Origin: Gaeumannomyces sp. JS-464
Taxonomy: Eukaryota; Ascomycota; Sordariomycetes; Magnaporthales; Magnaporthaceae
Assembly: GCA_002197995.1 (NCBI GenBank)
Contig: NGZR01000002.1
Location: forward strand, 8,556,001 to 8,620,000
Direction of reading: 5' to 3'
Length of the DNA: 64,000 bases
Shown: piece by piece, positions 1 through 11,590 of the stretch
How the letters are laid out: every line of letters begins with the position of its first letter
Position numbering within the stretch: position 1 is the first letter of the stretch
Made by a program: the position numbers and the translations under genes
Notes under the pieces: model-generated
What the model was told of the DNA's origin: nothing
The model's input: the letters and a program-made list of their open reading frames with translations, nothing else
Databases searched by the model: none

Positions 1-254
1 GTTTCAGCTCTCGCTCAACCGTCGCAGCCCCAGAAACCGGCAGCCAGCGACGCACCCAGAGCCACACAACCGGGGCAGCCGACGACGCGAACCGATCGAG
101 TGGCTCTGGCCCGCCACCTAATTTCGCCAAACGCTCCGGCGCCACCCCTTTGCATGCAATTCCCCCAATCTTCGCCAACCCGCCCAACAAACAATAATAT
201 CGAGCCACGCCATTTCTGCAGCACCAGCGACAGCTAAGTCGTCGGCCGGCCGCA

Positions 255-2247
255 ATGTCTTCTCACGACTACTACTCGGGCGGCAGCAAATCCTTGCCGA
301 ATCCAAATCCCTCGCGGACGCCCGACCCATACCAATCCTCGCCCGCGCCCTACGCCTCGTCGAACCCGCCCGCCTACAGTTCTCAGCCCTATCTTGGACT
401 CGACGACCCGAGGACAGCCGGCGGCAGCAGCAGCAGCGGCACCCCCAGGCCCCCGCCGGCGCCACCGCCACCGGACCGTCCCCGTTCGACACCGTCTTCG
501 ACGACCATGTGTACCCGATGAACGGCCAGCGCAACCAGACCCCCACCCCCGGCGGTGGCTACTACGCCGGTAGCAACAGCAACGGCGGCCGGCAGCAGCA
601 GGACACGGCCTACTATGGCGGTGGTGCTGGCGCCGGCGGCCCCGGTGGCGTGAGCAGAATGAACTCGGACGACCGCATGGCCTCGGCCGACGACATCCCG
701 CTTCAGGAACGCCACCGCCAGAAGGACGCCGAGGCGAACGACCACGTCTACGACAGCAACGGCGCCCCGGCCGGTGGCGCTGCTGCCGGCTCCGGGTCGG
801 GCCGCCAGAGGTCGGACCGCCAAAAGAAGATTCGGTTCGGCGAGCTGGGCATGTTGGGCAGCGGAAAGAAGAAGATCGCCTGGGTCTGCTACATCTTCTC
901 CGCCATACAGGGCGCCGTCTTCATTGGCGAGATCGTAAAAAAACGGTAAGTCGGGGCGCTCCGCCAGCCCGCAGGCGGGTGATCTCTGGTGGTCTTGAGC
1001 GATAGGTACTAACCCGTGCTGCTTGTTCCCTCTCACACAGCACAACTCACAGGTTCTCCCATCATGATAAAACCCCAGTTCAACCCCATGATCGGCCCCT
1101 CAACCTGGGTCCTGGTCAACATGGGCGCTCGTTATGTTGTGTGCATGCATCACGTCGACCTGGTGGCCAACGCGGTCAAGGAGATCAAGTGGCCCTGCCC
1201 AAACACCACCACGACCGAGGCCCTCTGCACGCTCTCGGAGCTCTGCGGCTTCGGTGGCGTCGACGAGCCCCCCTACGGCCGGTTCCCCAACGTCTCGCTC
1301 ACGGCCATCCCGGCCAGCGTGCCCGCGCCGAACCAGTGGTTCCGCTTCATCACGCCCATCTTCATGCACGCGGGCCTGATCCACATCGGCTTCAACCTGC
1401 TGCTGCAGCTGACCATCGGCCGCGAGATGGAGATGTCGATCGGCACCCTGCGCTTCTTCCTCGTCTACATGAGCGCGGGCATCTTCGGGTTCGTCATGGG
1501 CGGCAACTTCGCCGCCACGGGCATCGCGTCCACGGGCGCCTCGGGCTCGCTCTTTGGCATCATCGCCCTGACGCTGCTGGACCTGCTCTACTCGTGGAGG
1601 GACCGCAAGAACCCGACCAAGGACCTGCTCTTCATCTTCCTCGACGTCGCCATCTCCTTCGTGCTGGGCCTGCTCCCCGGCCTCGACAACTTCTCGCACA
1701 TTGGCGGCTTCCTCATGGGCCTGGCGCTCGGCGTGTGCATCCTGCACTCGCCCAACTCGCTGCGCCGCCGCATCGGCACGACGACCCGCCCTACACGACC
1801 GTCCAGGACTCGCAGACCCGCCTGTCGGGCAGCCAGACGGCGCCGCCCTTCTTCAAGAACCCCGTCGGCTTCTTCAAGGGCCGCAAGCCGCTGTGGTGGC
1901 TGTGGTGGCTGATCCGCGCCGGCGCCCTGCTGCTCGTCTTCATCTCTTTTGTTCTCCTGCTGAACAATTTTTACGTCACCCGGGTCCACTGCGAGTGGTG
2001 CAAATATCTTAGCTGCATTGTAAGCCTTGCCTTGTTGCTCTCAACCGGCTGCTGCCTGTCCCCTGGTTTTGGCGGATCCCCCCTGCCAGGCTGGGAAAGT
2101 TGTTTTTCTCGCTAACGAGGAGTTGCGCTTTAGAACATCAACGGCTGGTGTGATATTGGAAATCTCCAAATTGAGGAGATTCCCAAGAACAAGAGTCCGC
2201 CCCCACCGCAATTGCTGCTACGCAGCCTGGCTACTAACCTGTTCTGA
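255..2247 (+). CDS. Rhomboid-family intramembrane serine protease (three exons, three apparent 1-nt indels)
   Basis: The product is an intramembrane protease of about 594 aa. The N-terminal ~200 residues are Gly/Ser/Gln-rich and cytosolic-looking, followed by the membrane core. The core shows the family's His-x3-Asn helix (HIGFNLL), the catalytic Ser motif GASGSLFG and the catalytic His in NFSHIGG. Exons are 255-945, 1041-2019 and 2134-2247. The last intron (GTAAGC...TTTAG) gives a short tail starting NINGWCDIG. Reading needs three corrections: one base missing near 400-450 (Gln/Ser repeat), one extra A in the A7 run at 937-943 (restoring EIVKN before exon 2), and one base missing near 1778. 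With these the total is a multiple of three. ATG 255 is the first in-frame start. Catalytic class is confident; the substrate is unknown. The large hydrophilic N-terminus is typical of fungal family members. Confidence 0.88.
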
Positions 2248-2292
2248 ACGGAAAGTGGACGGGATGGGGTTTGGCAGCAGATCTTGGGCTGT

Positions 2293-2326
<34 letters not shown>

Positions 2327-3151
2327 TTATTTTGTCTACGAGGTCATTGCATAGGGGAAAGGGGATTCCCAGAGAATGCCAGATGAGCCAGGAGGTTTCC
2401 TCTCAAGCTTTTTATTATCTGCGCTTCTTGTCTTGTTTCTATTTTCTTTTCTTTTTCTTCTATCTATCTCCATCTGTGTCACTCCCCGCACAGGCCTGGG
2501 TCATAATTCTCTACGTTGCCAGGCTTGCTTGCGGGTTTATGACGAAAACCCACACCTAAGGTGTCTTTTTTTCAGACATGTGCGGCTTAGGCTTGTTGTT
2601 TTTATCTCGCACAGCGACGGCGTTCCGGGCGTGCCCAAATCAACTAGTACCTACCTCTTTAGCTGTGCTTGAGACCTGTTTACGAAAGCAACAGTGGCAT
2701 TTAAGACAAGTTGACAGATTCGGGGTCTTGGGTGCATGGATAGCACTGAGGAGATGGCCAGAGTAATTGTTCTGGGCAAGTTCAAAAGAGGGCGATGTAT
2801 GGAAATGTATGGGGCGTTGAATTGGCAACAGGCCTTGAGTTGATGTGTGTTCCTTGCGCAGTAGAAGCCAAATCCATCCATCCAACCCAACACTAGGTTG
2901 TGTTTGATATTCATCTCCAGATGCTATTTTGCTAGTTGGGTCGCCGCAAAAGTTGGCCGCAATCGCGGTGGGCATCATATGAAACATGGTGCCGAGAAGC
3001 AAGGGCCGGCCTCGAAAACGCCAGCGCTGGACGAGGCCCTTGCTGCATAGGCAACCATAACCAGCTCCATCTCTTTCACTTCATATCCATCTCCCCTTAT
3101 TTCCCCTCTTTGTTCGCCTAGTCTTCCCCTCGCTTCGCGAATACACACCCC
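2248..3151. other. Convergent 3' intergenic region with poly-T tract
   Basis: This region lies between the convergent 3' ends of the rhomboid and transcription factor genes. It holds T/C-rich sequence, including the poly-T tract listed separately, and no ORF with recognisable protein character. Confidence 0.6.
2295..2325. repeat. 31-nt homopolymer T tract
   Basis: This is an uninterrupted run of 31 T just downstream of the rhomboid stop codon. Its length is unlikely to be exact in an assembly that miscounts shorter runs elsewhere in this window. Confidence 0.95.
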
Positions 3152-5683
3152 TCACTCACCCCACGCGATTCCGTACCTGGCCGCGAGCGGGTCCAGCCTC
3201 GCCCTCCAGCGCGGCGGTAGGGCCTCGCGGATGGCCCTGACCTGGTCGACGCCGGCGGTGCCGATCATCCAGACGTCGCGGAACGGAATCCAGAGGGCGA
3301 AGAAGTAGGCCAGGACGACGAGGGCGCGGGGCCGGCGCGCGCGCAGGAACTCGTGGAAGGCCTCGGGCGTCCACACGGCGAAGGCGGCGAAGCGCCGGCA
3401 CACGGCGAAGAGCGGCTCGCCGCCGGCGGCCTCGCCCAGCTCGGCGTGGCTGCAGGCCGCGCGCTCGGTCCAGCCGACGTACGACAGCACGTGCTCGTAG
3501 ACGCAGAGCGCGCCCGGGTCCGAGAGCTCCTGGTCCGGCTCGTCCGCGTCGGAGGAGCAGTCGCTGTGGTGTGGTGTGGGGTCCGAGGCTGCCGGGTGCT
3601 GTCATCGTCCTCGCCGTCGTCGGCGGCGTCTTCGCAGTCGTCCGTGTCGCCGTGCTGCTGCCCGCCGTCCCCGTTGGCCATGGCGACGTCCTCGTCGACG
3701 CGCGGCAGGATGCCCCCGTCGGGCGTGCCGGGCTCAAAGGCGGCTTGGGCGGCAGCGTCGTCGGGCGAGCAGCGCCTGCCGCCGCCGCCGCCGCCGCCGC
3801 CGCCAGCCGAGCCGTGGCGTTGGTGGTCCCCGCGTCGGCGGCAGCGGCCCGGCAGGGGCGGCCGCTCGAGCAGCCACATGAGCGGGGCGCGGTTGGGCTC
3901 GGTGAGGATGTCGTCGTGGTCGAAGCGGGGCGGGGTGCTGAGGAAGCGGACCATGCGGTCGCGGCCGGGCCGCAGCATGCCCTTGGCCGCGCCCAGCACC
4001 TGGCCGGCCCCGTGGCCCATCTGCAGCCACTCGAGCGGCGGCGTCCAGCGCGGCTTGGTCGGCACGGTCTGGACCAGCGCGAAGGCGTGGCTGAGGATCA
4101 TGAGGCTCGACATGCAGACGTAGTCGGCCGGCGAAGATGACGGCTTCGGCGGCGGCGGCAGTGGCGACTGGCGGTGGGAGTAGTCGGAGTTGCTGGGCGA
4201 TGCCTGTTTCGCCGTGGGGGAGAAACCGGCTGTGGCTGGACCGGGAGCGTCTGGTGCCGATGCTGCTGCCGCCGCCGGCTCCTCGGCGCCCAGGCCGGCG
4301 ACGGCGCGGCGGTGCTCGCGCAGGGCCATGGCGACGTAGTGGCGCTGCAGGCGGCGCCAGCGCTGGCAGTCCAGGTCCGCGACGTTCTCGTAGCCGTAGC
4401 CAGCGCCGCGCTCGGCCTCGGCGGGCGGCAGGGCGGCGACGGCCTCGGCCCAGGACGAGAGGGCCGACTGGGCCAGGAGGATGTAGAGTATGGCGTCGCT
4501 CTCGAACGCCATCTCGATCGTCTCGACGCTCCACACGAAGGTCGGCCCGGACCCCGCCGGCGGCGGCTGGTGGTGGTGGTGCGACCCAGGTTGCAGGTGC
4601 TGTGTGTGGGTGTGTGGCGCCTGGTGGTGGCCGAAGGGGCTGCTGCTGCCGAACGGGTGATTGCCGTGGCTGCTGCTGCTGGCGGACGTCATGGTCCAGG
4701 TGCTGCTGTTCGCTGTGGTCGGAGTGGCCGCGGTGGCGGGCGACGAGGCCGCCGTGCCGGCCGGGCTCATGGTTCCCGGCAGGGAGGCCAGGCTGAAGGG
4801 CCGCCTGAAGGTGCGGGCCTGGGTCATCAGGTAGTGGTACAGCAGCTGCATCTCGGTGATGCGGCGCTCCCGGGACTCGGGCGGGGCGATGTCCTCATCC
4901 TCCCCGGAGGGCGGCCCTCGGCCGTGCTGTTGGCATTGCTGGCCGCCATCCGCGGTGGGCGAGGCCAGCGAAGGCCTTGAGGTGGAGGTGGCGGCGGTGC
5001 CCACGGGCGGCCGCGACGGTGCTACGTGTTGCTGCCGTTGCGGCTGGCCGCTGCGGGAAATGCGCCCCTTGTACGCTGGTGTCGGGCGCCGCCGTCGGCT
5101 GGGGCGGCGGTGGTTGTGGGTAGACACATTCGACAGGTGCCTGCTGCAGCCCCCGCATACGGGGCGCTTCTCGTCACAACTGGACAAGCGATCGAGTGGC
5201 ACAGAGCAGTTAGCAACGTGGGGTTACATGTCACATTGACCAGGTTACACCATGCGATGGGTGGCAGTGTGGCGTAGAGCTGGGTTATCAAGGGTTGCAC
5301 CCAGCGGCTGACACGTCTGGGGGACGATGCCGATGGCGCGTAGCTGATAGCCAATATTCGCAGAGTCATCCTAGAACAGTGATGTGCGCCCCAAGCTGGT
5401 ATCCCCGCCTTTGCCGATCTGGGGCGGCTGCGGCGCGGAGGACATAAATGCGGAAACAAGCAGGTGATAGCCGCAGCCACAAAGCTGCATGGCCCAAAGC
5501 CTGAGGAGGAAATCCACGCAAAGCAGGATGGCAAATATGACACTCACTCACCTTGACTCTCCGCCCCTTGCATCGGTAGCAGCCCGTCTTGCTCTTCTTG
5601 TGATAGAGCCTGGGACCGTGGGGCCTCTTTGGCGGCGGCTGGGGCTGCATCTGCAGCTGCTGGGAGGAGCCAAGCCCGCTCAT
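3152..5683 (-). CDS. Zn2Cys6 binuclear-cluster transcription factor
   Basis: A fungal nuclear regulator of about 719 aa. The first exon (5683-5552, 44 codons from ATG 5683) ends in CYRCKGRRVK. After an intron with a GTGAGT donor, the second exon continues CDEKRPVCGGC, completing C-x2-C-x6-C-x6-C-x2-C, the DNA-binding GAL4-type cluster. The middle is low-complexity (Ser/Thr/Pro, His runs, and a poly-Gly run encoded by the GCC repeat at about 3778-3804). The C-terminal half contains helical segments (HYLMTQARTF; FFALWIPFRDVWMIG) resembling the fungal-specific regulatory domain. Two apparent indels occur: an extra T at the exon 2 acceptor (5178-5179) and a missing base near 3567, before the well-conserved tail ending at TAA/TGA 3152. 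It may be related to sterol-uptake-type regulators, but targets cannot be inferred. The gene is isolated, not in a cluster. Confidence 0.85.
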
Positions 5684-7284
5684 GACATGGACACGCCCGC
5701 TGACACGCACAAACACACACGAACGCGCTGGGGGAGGGATGAGAGTGGCGACTCTAGCGGCGGCGGGTGGGTGAGGGAGCACGGGACGCGCTGTCGACGG
5801 CGCAGCGCGGCGGACGCAAGAAACAGGCAAGACAGGCGAGGCGACGGCGCCGTCCCAACAGCAATGCGCCTGGCGGACTCTCCAGAGTCGCTGCAGCCTC
5901 TGGATTTGCGTGGGACGCGACTTGTCGCCTTTTGGGGAGGGACGGCGAACGTGGTGCCCGCGGTGTGAAGTGTCTGGTATGTGTCGTCGGATTTTTATTA
6001 TTTTTGTTTCTTTCTTTGCCGCTGGGGGGTAGGTGGTCAAAGTGGTGATTATGACACGAGGTTGCGGAGCCAACAGGAGAAGGCGGGTTTTGGTCGTCAG
6101 CATTTGGAATCCCACCCGCGCCAAAAAAAGAAATAGGCCGGACGCTGCGCCTGCTCGCCCTCTTGCCCACAACCAGGGAGAGAAACGAAATGAGTGTCGG
6201 TTGGAAACACGGAAGGGCGAGCGAGCGCTCGAGTCCATCCACTTCGTCCCATCCCGCCTGCGTGAGGGAGGGTCGCCTGGGCTCGACCTTGCTTCTCTCC
6301 CTTCGCCCCTCCGCTGATTTGCTGAGCCAGGAGACACACACACACACACATACAAACACGCGGCAGCTGAGCCTCCCCCTCCTCCCGATTGGGGCCTCGA
6401 AACAACCAGGACCCGTGGCTTGTCCCCCCTCCCCGGAATGACGTGCCTGTGCTTGCGCTATGTTGCACCTGGGTCGGGGCTCCCCCTGGTATGAACAGGT
6501 TTGTCTCTGGAGAAGGGAGGAAAACGGGCGCTACTTTGGCTTTTCTCTTGGCGACCGCACTTTGGTGTGTTGACGAGACTAGGTAGCGGGGCGCCACCAG
6601 CTTGCATGGGATTTTCCTTGGCGCGGCCCTGCCCGTCTGAACTACCAGCGACCCCTGCGTCAGGTTCTAGTGGATGTTTACCCACAGCCCGGAACGAAAG
6701 CCGGTTAAATGCCGATAAGATAAAGCAAGGGGAGCCCGACTGCCACGGAGCCTCGGCTGTCGATCGAAGGCTGCGAGGCCACCGCCAGCCCGCCGGCCCG
6801 GGAACTGACACGACCTGTTCGGCGTCTGCATCGTCACGGATAGAGGCGTGCGAGTCACGCCCTGGTGCCATTCACAGCCATCCCGGTCCCTCTGTATTGC
6901 CCCTCTCCCTGTCTCTCAGCAGAGGCTTCCAGCAGCCCACGACAAGACGAGCTTAGTGCCAAACGTCAGCAATGGTGACCTTGCTTTTCATTTTCCCATG
7001 TTCCCTGTCGATGGCAGTAGCTTCCAGAAGCCCAAGATGCAGAACGTGACGGGGCCTTTCCCACCTCGTTCTCCGTCACTCCGAAGACGAATACAGACCG
7101 TTCGTCGCAACAAACAGCCCGTCTAGTCCCCCGCCTCGTTCCCACTGCTGTGGGAAGTGATGCTATCTTGATCGCTTTTTTTGGTGTAAAATGGTGATAC
7201 ATGTTGATACAAAGTTTGGACAGCCCACATCGTCTCCCTCAGCGTTCATCGTCGGCAAAAATTTCAGAGGACGGCAGATCACAA
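5684..7284. other. Long upstream/intergenic region of the Zn2Cys6 gene
   Basis: Contains the probable promoter and 5' UTR of the transcription factor and the 3' flank of the next minus-strand gene. It includes an (AC)n microsatellite at 6334-6350. Overlapping ORFs on both strands have no recognisable protein features. Confidence 0.55.
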
Positions 7285-8095
7285 TCAGGATGCATAAAGC
7301 TTGAATAACCTCCCGTCGCCCTTTTTTAGTCTTTTTTCTTGGGATCTTCCTGGCGCGGCCGGGCCGCCACTCGTTTCCCCACCCGCCTTCCCGAAGCCAA
7401 ACGCCTCCTTGATCGTGTCCTCGATGAGGCCGCTCAGCCCCCTGCCGTCCTCGAACGCCTTCTTCTCCTTCTCGTCCCACTCGCGCACCCAGTCGCTCCG
7501 CTTGTCATTGGGCGACCGCTGCTGCTGTCGTGTATCCTCCAGTTGCCTCTGCTTGTCCTGCTGCGCCCCCAGCGTCCCGGCCGCGGCGCGCCGCCTGCGC
7601 TCGCGCTCGGCGCGCATGGCCTCCTGGGCGCGGCGGGCGGGCTCGGGCAGGCCGTCGACGGCGCTGGCGGCCCCCGGGCGCGGCGGGAGAGAAGCGCTGC
7701 ACGACGGACTCCCGTGTAGTCAAAGGCCAGCTGGTTGCTGCCAAAGAAGAGCGCGCCGCAGTGCACCAGCGCCCGCCGTCCGCCCGCGCGCGGCGGCAGC
7801 GCCAGCCCCAGCAGGCCCGCGCCCGCGATCAGGAGTGAGAGCGTGTGCAGCACGGGCGGCGTGCCGTGGTACGGTTCTGTCGCTGCCGCTGGCGGTGCGC
7901 CTGGTGCCGCCGCCGCCGCCGCCGTGGGGCTGGGTGTTGACGGGTCTGCGCCATTTTGTGAAAGTCGTTCGTGTCGAGCTCGGCCTCGGCGCGGGGGATT
8001 TGTGCTGGGCTGGCCTGGGGACCTGGGCTGGGGTTGTGCGACGGCAAAAGGAGGATGCGACTCGATCGTGAACTGCAGGCCAGAAACTTTGCCAA
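7285..8095 (-). CDS. Unrecognised small membrane protein with charged C-terminal tail
   Basis: I do not recognise this family. Visible parts, in order, are a Ser/Pro-rich basic N-terminus, an Ala/Pro-rich spacer, one or two hydrophobic segments (LHTLSLLIAGAGLLGLAL, then HCGALFFGSNQ), then a long charged helix-like tail rich in Arg, Glu and Gln that ends in KKGDGRLFKLYAS. The tail (7285-7617) and the hydrophobic part are in different frames, so at least one 1-nt indel lies near 7690-7715 and a second probably near 7930. No ATG is present at the natural start. The sequence CCATTGGC at 8091-8097 would become CCATGGC if one T of a TT pair were removed, which would give a start with good context. 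A basic N-terminus with a following membrane helix would fit a mitochondrial membrane protein, but this is inference. Confidence 0.45.
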
Positions 8096-8912
8096 TGGCC
8101 TGTCTGATAAGATAAAACTCTAAAAGCGGGGCAAACCCCACCAGCCAGCCAACCAGCGCCTCATCCACCGTATCGTCGAAAAGAGAGTGCGTCTAGGTTC
8201 GCCTGTCTTGACTCTTTTCTCACGACTTTCCTTGCCCTGGTAACCGGTAGTACCAGGGCACAGCGCAGCCCCAATCTCGGAGCCGGCCTCCTGTGGTGAT
8301 CTCCGGCCCGGGCCTTGTGTCCAGAGCCATATCCCCCGAGCCTCAGGGCCGGGAGGCACTGCGTTGGATCAATTTCACGACAACATCCCTGACGGCGATC
8401 TGCGGTTCTTTCAATCGCACGTCCACCCACCGCGAACACGATCTGCACAAGCAGAAATATGGTCGCGTGGAGCGGGACGATCTCGTCTTAACCGCCGCTA
8501 TGGATTACTAGTCAGGCCATCGTCATCACTGCCGCGTTTATGGTACGCCCTATGTAGCTCTCCATTGTGTGGTCGAACGTCCGAAATCGCTATGGATGAT
8601 GTGAGTTCTCGTATGGCTACCTAAACCATGTTAGCCAAATTGCCTACTAGCAGAGTGAGACCCCATGACGACAAAACAATCTCTTTGGAACCGTCAGTAG
8701 GGAACACGTGGAATCTCAAGTTGCCTTGTCAACACCAATGCGTTTTCTCTTCTAGTTTAAAGCCACCTCTCAAAGTCTATATGCAGTTCGGTCTCTACAA
8801 ACCATGTGTTGAACATGTGAAAAGACTTCTTTCTGCCAGAAAAAAAATCAAAAAAAAAATCAACGATTGGGGCGGGCGGCCAAAAAGCCAGCTCCCCCGC
8901 CCTTTGGTGTGT
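8096..8912. other. Intergenic region
   Basis: Lies between two minus-strand genes: 5' flank of the membrane-protein gene and 3' flank of the secreted-protein gene. It contains A-rich runs near 8840-8865. Nothing else is supported. Confidence 0.5.
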
Positions 8913-9382
8913 TCAACGGCAGTCGATCAAGGCAGACCCATATTTGACGGTGGTGCACCCATTATTGGAGGCGCTCGCGGACGATCCACGGCAGTCGTTC
9001 CCGCTCCAGGTGGTGATCTTGCAGCCACTATTGTAATTTCACGGAGCAGAGTCCATGTGTTAGCCGCATCACTCCACTTTTGACTTGTTCGGGAAAGGTC
9101 TTTTTCTGGAGGACCAAACGTACCCCCGCTGACCCGAAGCGAGTTGACGGCAAAGGGCACAGCCCAGCACTCCATTCTACGGCCTGGGACTCCGAACGGG
9201 TACGATCTGCCGCCGCAGTTTCCGTCGGCAAAGAACACCACGTTGACCCCGTTTTGCTGCCGAGACTCGAGCCCCTCGGGACCGCCGGTGAGACCGGGGC
9301 GGCGGCGATGGGGTTTGCCACGGCCGTGCCGTGGAGGACGGCGAGGAGGGAGACGAGGGCGGTGGGAGGTGGTGAACTGCAT
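8913..9382 (-). CDS. Small secreted six-cysteine protein, beta/gamma-crystallin-like
   Basis: Predicted at 124 aa after correction. ATG 9382 (MQFTT) leads into a hydrophobic signal peptide read one frame over (ALVSLLAVLHGTAVA), then a Pro/Ala-rich segment. Two similar ~40-residue cysteine-containing modules follow: FFADGNCGG...ECWAVPF...LRVSGG and CKITTWSGNDCRG...NGCTTV...LIDCR. The two modules are split by a good intron (9123-9028, GTACGT donor, GCTAACAC branch site, CAATAG acceptor). The cysteine count is even (six). Three single-base corrections are needed: one after MQFTT, one near 9290, and G5 to G6 at the donor. The repeated NC/DC-G-x-S and V/I-S-G pattern resembles fungal small secreted proteins with a beta/gamma-crystallin fold; this is family recognition, not proof. 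A TATA box lies about 140 nt upstream. Role unknown; a secreted or cell-wall protein is most likely. Confidence 0.6.
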
Positions 9383-9521
9383 TGTGGCTTCGGTAGGAGT
9401 CGTTTGGCAAGGCAAAGATGGCAGGGTGAGCTGATAGGGGATGGATTAAGGCGATGCTTGATCGTGGGAGCTGCTGTCTTGCAGAGAAATTCTGTTCCAT
9501 ACGAGGACTCGCATCTCCTCC

Positions 9522-9530
9522 TTATATAAA
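9522..9530 (-). promoter_or_regulatory. TATA box of the secreted-protein gene
   Basis: The minus strand reads TTTATATAAG about 140 nt upstream of ATG 9382. It is the only strong TATA-like element in the upstream flank. Confidence 0.55.
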
Positions 9531-10525
9531 CTTTGGCAACCGTCGATGGCCTTCTGCAATGGTCTCAAGACGACTCACCCGGCCCCCAGAGCCAACCATT
9601 TACGGCTATCTGCGAGATAATTTCACCGCTCAAACCTCGGCTCATTCCCATAGGAATCCCGGCAGGCGGATGCGCCTAGCAGCTGCGGCCGGGGTCGCCC
9701 GGCCCGGGTAGTACGGTGTTCGGCGCCGTGAGGGCAGCAGGAGGCCCACTATTTCCTCCCATGCCGGAAACGCTCGATGGGTTCGGGCCCGAGCGATTGA
9801 CAGAATTGGCGGGGTGGGGACGCTGGTATAAGCAAGAGGCCGGCGGCATGATGACACGGTATCACGTAAAGGATCGGGGGTTACATAGGAGGATGAGGCA
9901 GTGCCCAAGTTGTTTTGGGAAGTAAGCGGGAAACGAGGCACATACCAAATGGCAACACGGATGGAATTGGATGCAACCCAATGGAACAAAACAATGCGCG
10001 AGCCTCGAGCCGATCAGTAACCTTGGCGAAACGACGCGCTATAGCTTCACGGTAACAAGGAAAGGACCGAGTAGTACGGTGTAGGATACCGTAGTGCCGC
10101 AGCTGTCCGGCCGCCGCTGTAGGAATCGCAGGTGTTCACAGATGGGAAAGAAAAGAAGTTCGTCTTGCCGGTCACGTTGGGGATTTGTTTGGGTACGGGT
10201 TTGGTCCCCTGGAGGGAATTTGTATGCTGGATGCCGGCTGGCGTCCCCACCACTCTTGTCGTGCAACAGGCGAGGCTGCTTTGAACACAGCTATCTCCCA
10301 TGAAGCCAGCGCTTCCCTCATCCAAAAAGCAAAGAAATTTGTATGCTTTGATGAAATATTAGTATTTCCTTTGATCGCTGAACTGCGAACGGTTGCTCCT
10401 CCATTGCAGTCTGCCGGGACTTGGTGCGTTCTTGTAAATTACCCCATGTCCCACTGCGGCTCCTCGGAAAAAAGTGTGATTTGCGACTGGGCTGTGTTAA
10501 TTATCCTGATTCCGAGGCTTGTCCC
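9531..10525. other. Intergenic region without supported genes
   Basis: Only short overlapping ORFs without signal, membrane or motif features are present. Confidence 0.5.
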
Positions 10526-11590
10526 TTAAGATATCTCTGCGTCCATTGGCGTGCCGAAGGGCTTGCCGATGTCAGAACCGCGGGCCTTGGCAGCGCAGCG
10601 AAGCACATCAACCACCTCCGTTTGACACAGTATTTCAGCTACTTCGAGTGGCGTGCTGAGGCCGCCGTAATGGCGTCTTTGGCATTTGATCCCCGTATCT
10701 GCCCCTCGCCTAACCAAATCATGAACGATGCTGTCGTGTCCCCTTGCCGCTGCCGCGTAGAGAGGAGTTGATCGAATCTCGTTGCCAGGCTGGCCGCCCA
10801 CGGAGTTTTACATCCATCATCGGTCATGGTAGGCAGCCAGTATCAGCTTGACGATCCTGTCCTGGCCTGTCTCGGCCGCGTATCCACAAAGGCGTCGCGT
10901 GTTCTGAACCGCACCGGGCTTCCGGGTCCGCGCCCTTTTCTATGAGCTCCGGCAAGGGCAAAAAGACGGCCTTTGGGAGCGGCAAGACAAAGATTGTCGC
11001 GGGATGTTCCTCCGGGCACGCGCCTCATCCAGCCTCGCGCCCGCATCGAGGAGAATCCTAACCATCTCGCGATCGCCGTGGCTTGCGGCTGCTGCGAGAG
11101 GCGTGCTGCGATCTCTTCTGTTCACATTCGCACCCGCAGCTATGAGCAGACGTGCAATTTCGTGATTTTCCCGATCGACAGCCAAGAAGAGCAGCGGGTC
11201 CTCATCGTCATCGACGCTCTCCCCACGCTCGATAGCAAAGGCGGGACAGATCCGTGTCCGGCATTTGAAGTGCAGCAGAACGGAGAGTGGCTTTTTTCCC
11301 CCCTGCATTGCTGGCGGTTTTATCGAGGAATAGCTACATCATATCCCGAATCCCCATTTTTGATAGCTGCACGGAACGGGGTGGTGTGGCGAAACTTTGC
11401 ATCAACATCGGCTTTCCACTTGACGAGGTACCGTACGGCCGACACGTCCTTTTGTGGCTGCCCAGCAGAGAGCAGCTTTGTCCTCATGTCTGGTATGTGG
11501 TGTGGGCGTTCCCATGCTCTCCATCGCCCAGGAAAGACTGAAAAAGCTCGCACCGGGTATCATCATCGGGATCGCCTTGTAATAGGCGCG
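10526..11590 (-). pseudogene. Ankyrin-repeat protein gene, broken across three frames
   Basis: At least four ankyrin-like units can be read on the minus strand, but not in a single frame. They are AVRYLVKWKADVDAKF...TPFRAAIKNG (about 11400-11330), LFLAVDRENHEIARLLIAAGANVN and STPLAAAASHGDREMVRILLDAGA (about 11190-11040), ELIEKGADPEAR...ATPLW (about 10950-10890), and STPLYAAAARGHDSIVHDLVRRGAD (about 10790-10710). The last frame runs to TAA at 10526. Ankyrin repeats mediate protein binding. No effector domain or convincing start was found, so this is either a decayed fragment or a real gene damaged by several assembly indels. Because the whole window suffers from indels, I cannot tell which. 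Confidence 0.6.

Noticed and set aside
1100..1747. Long minus-strand ORF opposite the rhomboid gene
   Set aside because: Acidic/Gln-rich shadow produced by GC-biased codons of the rhomboid coding strand.
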